A stretch of 35,744 bases of DNA from Gammaproteobacteria bacterium (GTDB lineage Bacteria; Pseudomonadota; Gammaproteobacteria; HK1). The stretch covers positions 1 to 35,744 of the forward strand of contig JAJDXW010000072.1 in the NCBI GenBank assembly GCA_022823045.1, in the 5' to 3' direction. Position numbers and translations under genes: made by a program. A model generated the notes under the pieces. That model was not told where the DNA came from and searched no databases. It was given only the letters and a program-made list of their open reading frames with translations. This document shows positions 31,615 to 35,744 of this stretch, piece by piece; position 1 is the stretch's first letter; the number at the start of each line of letters is the position of its first letter.

Positions 31615-32820
31615 TCAGAGGTTTCCGGTGACGATTTCCGCCTCGCTCTCGTTGCCCCTTGTGTCGACGACCCGCAACCGGGGCGGCCCGTCCCCGCGGT
31701 GACGAAGGGCGCTGTCGACGAGGGCGAGGCCGATGGGGCGCATCTCGGGGCGGCCGGACGGGTCCTCGAGTCCGGTCGGCACGCTGGTTCCGGACGTGAC
31801 GTACCCCGCGTGGACGTCCCCGTGGAACACCTTCTGGCCCGCTCGAAGCGGCCGACGCCCCCCGGACACCGCGATGGGGGCGACGAGGCGGGGGAGGACC
31901 GGTGAGGCGTCCGCTTCGCCCCGCCGAAGCCGTTCGCGCACCTCGCGCTGGCGTTCGAGCGCGGCGCGCCCCACGTATTCCGACGCGCCTCCCGCGCGGC
32001 GCACTCCGAAGCGCGCGAGCGCGTTCGCGAAGATCGGGATCTCGATCCCTTCCGGATCGGCGCCAAGCTCGTGCCCGTAGAGCGGAAGCCCCGCCTGGAG
32101 GCGCAGCGAGTCGCGCGCGCCGAGGCCGACCGGCGCCGCGCCTGCCGCAACGAGCCGGGTCCACAGCCGCTCGATCGTGTCCGGGCCGGCGAAGAGCTCG
32201 AAGCAGACCCGTTCCCCCGTGTAGCCGGTTCGCGCGACGAGGAGGTCCCCGTCTTCGAAGCGGGTCTCGGCGTGGCGGTTGCGGCCGTCCCCGGGGAGGG
32301 AGACGGCGGGAACCATCCCTTCCAGCATCCGTTCGGAGTCCGGTCCCTGGAGGGCGATCATGGCGAGCGCCTCGCTCTCGTCCTCGAGGCGGACGTCGCC
32401 TGCGAGCCGCGCGCCGATCCAATCGAAGTCGTGCGCACGGTTCGAGGCGTTGACCACGAGAAGGAAATCGTCCTGCCCAAGCCGGTAGAGGTAGGCGTCG
32501 TCCTCGGCGCCGCCCCGTTCGTTGGCGATGAAGGTGTAGTGCGCGCGGCCGGGGGCGAGCGCGGCCGGATCGTTGGTGAGGACCCGGCCGAGGGCCGTCT
32601 CCGCCCCGGGGCCCCGGAGCCGGAACCGGCCCATGTGGGAGACATCGAAGAGGCCCGCGTTCCGGCGGGTCGCGAGGTGCTCCGCGACGATCCCGCTCCG
32701 GTACTGGACCGGCATTTCCCACCCCGCGAAGTCGACCATCCGGCCGCCGTTCCGCCGGTGCCAGTCGTGGAGCGGGGTCCTCCGCAGGGAAGGGCCGGAC
32801 GACGGCCCGGGGGCGGTCAT
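31615..32820 (-). CDS. gcvT: GcvT-family aminomethyltransferase
   Basis: A 401-residue folate-binding protein of the glycine cleavage T family. Motifs: RRTPLHDWHRRNGGRMVDFAGWEMPVQY (13-40), GLFDVSHMG with Asp59, FLLVVNASNRAHDFDWI with the catalytic Asp131, RTGYTGERVCFELF, and GLGARDSLRLQAGLPLYGHEL. The C-terminal barrel domain contains GYVTSGTSVP. The T protein moves the methylene group from the aminomethyl lipoyl arm of H protein to tetrahydrofolate. No gcvH or gcvP is present here, so it may serve a cleavage system encoded elsewhere or be a related demethylase. Length is near the usual 365-375 plus a short extension. Confidence 0.88.
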   Translation of the reverse strand: MTAPGPSSGPSLRRTPLHDWHRRNGGRMVDFAGWEMPVQYRSGIVAEHLATRRNAGLFDVSHMGRFRLRGPGAETALGRVLTNDPAALAPGRAHYTFIANERGGAEDDAYLYRLGQDDFLLVVNASNRAHDFDWIGARLAGDVRLEDESEALAMIALQGPDSERMLEGMVPAVSLPGDGRNRHAETRFEDGDLLVARTGYTGERVCFELFAGPDTIERLWTRLVAAGAAPVGLGARDSLRLQAGLPLYGHELGADPEGIEIPIFANALARFGVRRAGGASEYVGRAALERQREVRERLRRGEADASPVLPRLVAPIAVSGGRRPLRAGQKVFHGDVHAGYVTSGTSVPTGLEDPSGRPEMRPIGLALVDSALRHRGDGPPRLRVVDTRGNESEAEIVTGNL

Positions 32821-32888
32821 GACGGCAGGCGCCGGCAGGCGCCGGTGGTCGAGTGGACGTGCATGGGCGGGTTCCTCGTGCGCCGATC

Positions 32889-33920
32889 TCAGCGGGAAAG
32901 GTGGGACGTGCAGCGATCGACCGCGAGCTCGGCCAGCTCCGCGAGCCGGTGCCGGAGGCGGGGCCGGCCGGCTCCCCGGATCCGGTAGAGATCCGCCTCA
33001 CGGCTCGCCGCGTAGAGGTAGTCGTCGCTCGTTCGAAGCTCGTCCACCAGGTTGAGGTCGAGCGCGTCCCGGCCGTGCCAGTACTCCCCGGTCCCCACCC
33101 GCTCCACGTCGAGGGATGGCCGGTACTCGGCCACGAAGTCCCGGAACAGCTTGTGGATGTTGTCGAGCTGGTCCTGGAACTTCTCGCGCCCCGCGTCCGT
33201 GTTCTTGCCGAGCATCGTCACCGTGAGCTTGTACTCGCCGGCCTGAAACTGCTCCACGTCCACCCCGCGCGCCTCGAGCAGGCGGTGCAGGTTCGGGATC
33301 GCCGCGAACGCGCCGATCGAGCCGACGATTGCGAACGGAGCCGCGAGGATCCGGTTCGCGACGCAGGCCATCATGTAGCCGCCGCTCGCCGCGACCCGGT
33401 CCACGGTGACGGTGAGCGCGATGCCCCGTTCGCGGATCCGGGCGAGCTGCGACGCGCCGAGCCCGTGCCCGTGGGCCGCCCCTCCCGAGTTCTCGAGTCG
33501 CACCACCACCTCGTCCCGATCCGTGGCGACCGCGAGCACGAGGGTCACCTCCTCGCGCAGCGCGTCCACGCCGCTCGCCCGGAGGTCTCCCTTGAAGTCG
33601 ATCACGAAGACCCGGCGGCGTCCACCCTCCCCGCCGCTCGCGAGCCGGCGGTGCTCTTCCCGGTCGCGCGCCCTGCGTTCCGCCTTGTCGGCCTTTCGCC
33701 GGGCGCGGACCGCCTTGCGGGGCATGGCCGCACTCTCGAACGCGGCCGCCATCCGGCGGTATTCCCGGTTGAGGGGAACGACCTCCGGAGGCGCGGTGCG
33801 GCGGCGCCCCGCCCGCGTCTGGCGCGCCGCGCCCGCGACGAGGGCGGCGGCGAGACCGACCGCGATGACGAGGGTGGCCGCCTTGGCGAGGAACAGCCCG
33901 TATTCCGCAAGCCACTCCAT
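32889..33920 (-). CDS. sohB: SohB-type membrane serine peptidase
   Basis: A 343-residue S49 peptidase. One TM helix near 10-32 (LAKAATLVIAVGLAAALVAG) anchors it in the inner membrane; a basic charged stretch (50-100) precedes the protease domain. The catalytic Ser179 is in RVAASGGYMMACVA and the Lys231 in QAGEYKLTVTMLGKN, the Ser-Lys dyad of SppA/SohB proteins. The order YKLTVTMLGKNTDAGREKF is typical of SohB. It probably degrades signal peptides or membrane fragments. It lies 68 bases upstream of the gcvT-family gene on the same strand. Confidence 0.92.
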   Translation of the reverse strand: MEWLAEYGLFLAKAATLVIAVGLAAALVAGAARQTRAGRRRTAPPEVVPLNREYRRMAAAFESAAMPRKAVRARRKADKAERRARDREEHRRLASGGEGGRRRVFVIDFKGDLRASGVDALREEVTLVLAVATDRDEVVVRLENSGGAAHGHGLGASQLARIRERGIALTVTVDRVAASGGYMMACVANRILAAPFAIVGSIGAFAAIPNLHRLLEARGVDVEQFQAGEYKLTVTMLGKNTDAGREKFQDQLDNIHKLFRDFVAEYRPSLDVERVGTGEYWHGRDALDLNLVDELRTSDDYLYAASREADLYRIRGAGRPRLRHRLAELAELAVDRCTSHLSR

Positions 33921-34005
33921 GATCGGGTGCTTCGCCCGGTGCGCCGGGGATCGTGGCGAGCCGGAGAGCCCGGACGGCGGGTGCGGAGGGGCCCCGGCGC
34001 GCGGC

Positions 34006-35127
34006 TCAGTCCGCGGCCGCCCCCACCTCCAACCCGGTCTCCATCTCGAACTGCGGCGCTTCGCAGTCGAACTTCTTGAGCTCCGGCATCACCTCGCGGG
34101 CGAAGAGGCGCATGTTGCGCTCCGCCTCGTCCCAGGGCATGCCGGAGTAGCTCGTGATGGCCATGAACCCGTTGTGGCCCACCGCCCGGTGGATGTCCAT
34201 GATCTTCTCGTACACCTGCTCGGGGGTGCCCCAGGGGTGCAGGCGCGCGAAGTCGGCGGCGGCGCCTTCCTGTCCGCGCTTGTCGATGTACTTCGTGAGG
34301 GCGGCGTAGTACTCGTAGCCGCGGGTCGACTTGAGGTGGTCGCGCTTGAACTCGTAGTGCTTCATCACCGTGTCGTAGTACTTTCCGATGTATCGCATGG
34401 CCATCTCTTCCGCGCGGTCGGCGCTCTCGTCGACAAACGTCCAGCCGGCCACGAGCGGGGGCGGCGGCTCGGTCCCGTTCACCTCTCGGTACAGCTCGCG
34501 GTACTCCCCGATCTCGCGTTCCACGTCTTCCCACGGCTTCTGCGGCACGATGAGGAGGCCGACCCCGAGCCTGGCCATGATGCGGGACGATTCCGGCGAC
34601 ACCGCCGCCGCGTAGGTGCGGCCCCGGAAGGTGCGGAAGGGGGCGGGGCGAAGGTCGCGGCGGGGCTGCTTGACGAACTCTCCGTCGTACTCGACGTAGC
34701 CCTTCTCGAGGCCCTCCAGCACGTACTCCGCGTACTCGACGAACCGGTGCCGCGACTCGTTCATGTCCACCCGGAAGCCTTCGAACTCCACCCGGCCGAG
34801 CCCGCGGCCGATGCCGAGGATGACCCGCCCGTCCGAGATGTTGTCGAGCATCGCGACCTTCTCGGCCACCCGCATCGGGTCGTGCCAGGGAAGCACCACC
34901 ACCATCGTGCCGAGCTTCGCACGCTCGGTCCGTCCCGCCATGTAGGTGAGGAACTGCACGACGTCCGGGCACATCGTGTAGTCGGTGAAGTGGTGCTCGA
35001 CCGACCAGATCGACTCGAATCCGAGGGGCTCGGCCAGCTCCGCGAGCCGGAGCTCGTTCCGGTAGACCTCGTAGTCGGACAGGGCATCGTCCGGGTTCTG
35101 GAAGATGGCGGAGTAGCCGACGTGCAT
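34006..35127 (-). CDS. LLM-class (luciferase-like) flavin-dependent monooxygenase
   Basis: A 373-residue TIM-barrel oxidoreductase of the bacterial luciferase superfamily. Features: LAEPLGFESIWSVEHHFTDYTMCPDVVQFLTYMAGRTERAKLGTMVVVLPWHDPMRVAEKVAMLDNISDGRVILGIGRG, all standard N-terminal elements in order, then GRTYAAAVSPES and the C-terminal GTPEQVYEKIMDI. Family members use FMNH2 or F420 to oxidise small organic or sulfur compounds. The frame is open to 35370, but the ATG at 35127 starts the first barrel strand and has AGGGGG upstream. It is divergent from the cinA-type gene with a 70-base gap. Substrate unknown. Confidence 0.88.
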   Translation of the reverse strand: MHVGYSAIFQNPDDALSDYEVYRNELRLAELAEPLGFESIWSVEHHFTDYTMCPDVVQFLTYMAGRTERAKLGTMVVVLPWHDPMRVAEKVAMLDNISDGRVILGIGRGLGRVEFEGFRVDMNESRHRFVEYAEYVLEGLEKGYVEYDGEFVKQPRRDLRPAPFRTFRGRTYAAAVSPESSRIMARLGVGLLIVPQKPWEDVEREIGEYRELYREVNGTEPPPPLVAGWTFVDESADRAEEMAMRYIGKYYDTVMKHYEFKRDHLKSTRGYEYYAALTKYIDKRGQEGAAADFARLHPWGTPEQVYEKIMDIHRAVGHNGFMAITSYSGMPWDEAERNMRLFAREVMPELKKFDCEAPQFEMETGLEVGAAAD

Positions 35128-35197
35128 GGGTGACACCCCCTGGGACCTGAGCGGGCCGAACGAATACCGGTAGTCCCGGCGATGATACGCTAGGCCA

Positions 35198-35744
35198 ATG
35201 AGCAGCGAAATGACCGCCTGTGTACTCGTGATCGGCAACGAGGTGCTGTCCGGGCGCACGCCGGACCGCAATCTCAACCACGTCGCCCGGCGGCTCGCCG
35301 AGCTCGGGATCGAGCTCCGCGAGGCACGGATCCTGCCCGACGACGAGGCGATGATCGTGGAAGCGGTCAACGACGCGCGCGGGCGTTACCGGTACGTGTT
35401 CACCACCGGCGGGATCGGTCCCACCCACGACGACATCACCGCCGACTCCATCGCGAAGGCCTTCGGGGTCGGCATCTCGCACCATCCCGACGCGGTGGCC
35501 GTGCTGCGGACGAACTACTCCCCGGAGATGCTGAACGAGGCGCGCCTTCGGATGGCCCGCATCCCGGACGGGGCGTCGCTCGTCAAGAACCCGGTGAGCC
35601 ATGCCCCGGGGTTCCGGATCGAGAACGTCTACGTGTTCGCGGGCGTTCCGGCGATCATGCAGGCGATGTTCGAGGAGATCGCCCACGAGCTGGAGGGCGG
35701 ACAGCCCGCCGCGTCGGTCACCGTCTCGTGCTTTCTCGGCGAGG
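35198..35744 (+). CDS. CinA/MoaB-fold molybdopterin-binding-domain protein (3' end outside window)
   Basis: The frame is open from ATG 35198 to the end of the window, giving 182 residues and no stop. The protein shows VLVIGNEVLSGRTPDRN, then YVFTTGGIGPTHDDITADSIAKAFGV, the two hallmark motifs of the MoaB/MogA fold as found in CinA N-terminal domains (COG1058), and later VFAGVPAIMQAMFEE. CinA-like proteins act in competence-linked nucleotide and pyridine-nucleotide metabolism (ADP-ribose pyrophosphatase or NMN deamidase in full-length forms). Whether a C-terminal deamidase domain follows cannot be seen. A second in-frame ATG is at 35210. Confidence 0.85.
   Translation, partial: MSSEMTACVLVIGNEVLSGRTPDRNLNHVARRLAELGIELREARILPDDEAMIVEAVNDARGRYRYVFTTGGIGPTHDDITADSIAKAFGVGISHHPDAVAVLRTNYSPEMLNEARLRMARIPDGASLVKNPVSHAPGFRIENVYVFAGVPAIMQAMFEEIAHELEGGQPAASVTVSCFLGE

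Noticed and set aside
31615-33920. Glycine cleavage operon
   Set aside because: Only a T-protein gene is present; the neighbour is sohB, and no H or P protein genes are seen.
33602-35686. A 694-codon open frame on the minus strand
   Set aside because: It covers the monooxygenase gene in another frame and runs antisense to the cinA-type gene; its composition is that of a shadow frame.
1-35744. CRISPR array, tRNA or rRNA genes, intrinsic terminators with T-runs
   Set aside because: No regularly spaced repeats, cloverleaf with CCA-type end, rRNA-like stretch or hairpin followed by a T-run was found on reading both strands; short or degenerate cases could be missed without a search tool.

Overview
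The window is GC-rich, densely coded bacterial chromosome. Its gene content (dusA, sohB, ispH, a type-2 argC, a DUF1244 protein, hpnCDE, MMPL/RND and TetR genes) points to a proteobacterium, probably an uncultured gammaproteobacterial lineage with an aerobic, catabolically versatile lifestyle. This placement is inference; there is no rRNA, tRNA or other strong taxonomic marker here.

Layout. 1-1.4 kb is an accessory edge: the 3' end of an AT-richer HNH endonuclease, a MaoC-fold gene, and a BrnT toxin with an XRE-type antitoxin. 1.6-3.4 kb holds an acyl-CoA dehydrogenase and a convergent methyltransferase. 3.4-4.0 kb is a VapBC/FitAB-like toxin-antitoxin pair. 4.1-6.1 kb is a TetR regulator divergent from a Rieske oxygenase, with a perfect palindrome between them. 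6.2-7.3 kb is dusA. 7.5-11.7 kb is an N-acyl-D-amino-acid deacylase-like amidohydrolase, a DUF1330 protein and a convergent old-yellow-enzyme/demethylase-type flavoprotein. 11.9-15.0 kb is the squalene operon hpnC-hpnD-hpnE. A REP-like inverted repeat separates it from a convergent MMPL (RND) transporter and an outer-membrane barrel (15.1-18.9 kb). Then come an MpaB/Lcp-like oxygenase and divergent ispH (19.0-21.4 kb), a MITE-like element (21.51-21.69 kb), a DUF1244 gene, an MscS channel, a HAD hydrolase, divergent argC and a Nudix hydrolase (to 26.2 kb).

The most system-like locus is 26.3-31.4 kb, four genes on the minus strand with overlapping ends. In transcription order they encode a receiver-PP2C phosphatase, an RsbW-like ATPase, a secreted type-I substrate-binding protein without any ABC permease, and a membrane histidine kinase with a long helical periplasmic sensor. 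The arrangement suggests that a periplasmic ligand is sensed by the binding protein and kinase, passed by phosphorelay to the PP2C phosphatase, and then to a partner-switching ATPase. The last part (31.6-35.7 kb) has an unlinked GcvT-family protein, the SohB peptidase, a luciferase-like monooxygenase and the start of a CinA-type protein.

Two small-scale regulatory patterns recur. Both toxin-antitoxin promoters place an inverted repeat over or beside the -10 box and predict leaderless transcripts starting at the first ATG. The TetR/Rieske palindrome carries an outward-facing TAGAAT hexamer in each arm. Three catabolic enzymes (MaoC-fold, acyl-CoA dehydrogenase, OYE-type) depart from textbook active-site or cofactor residues.
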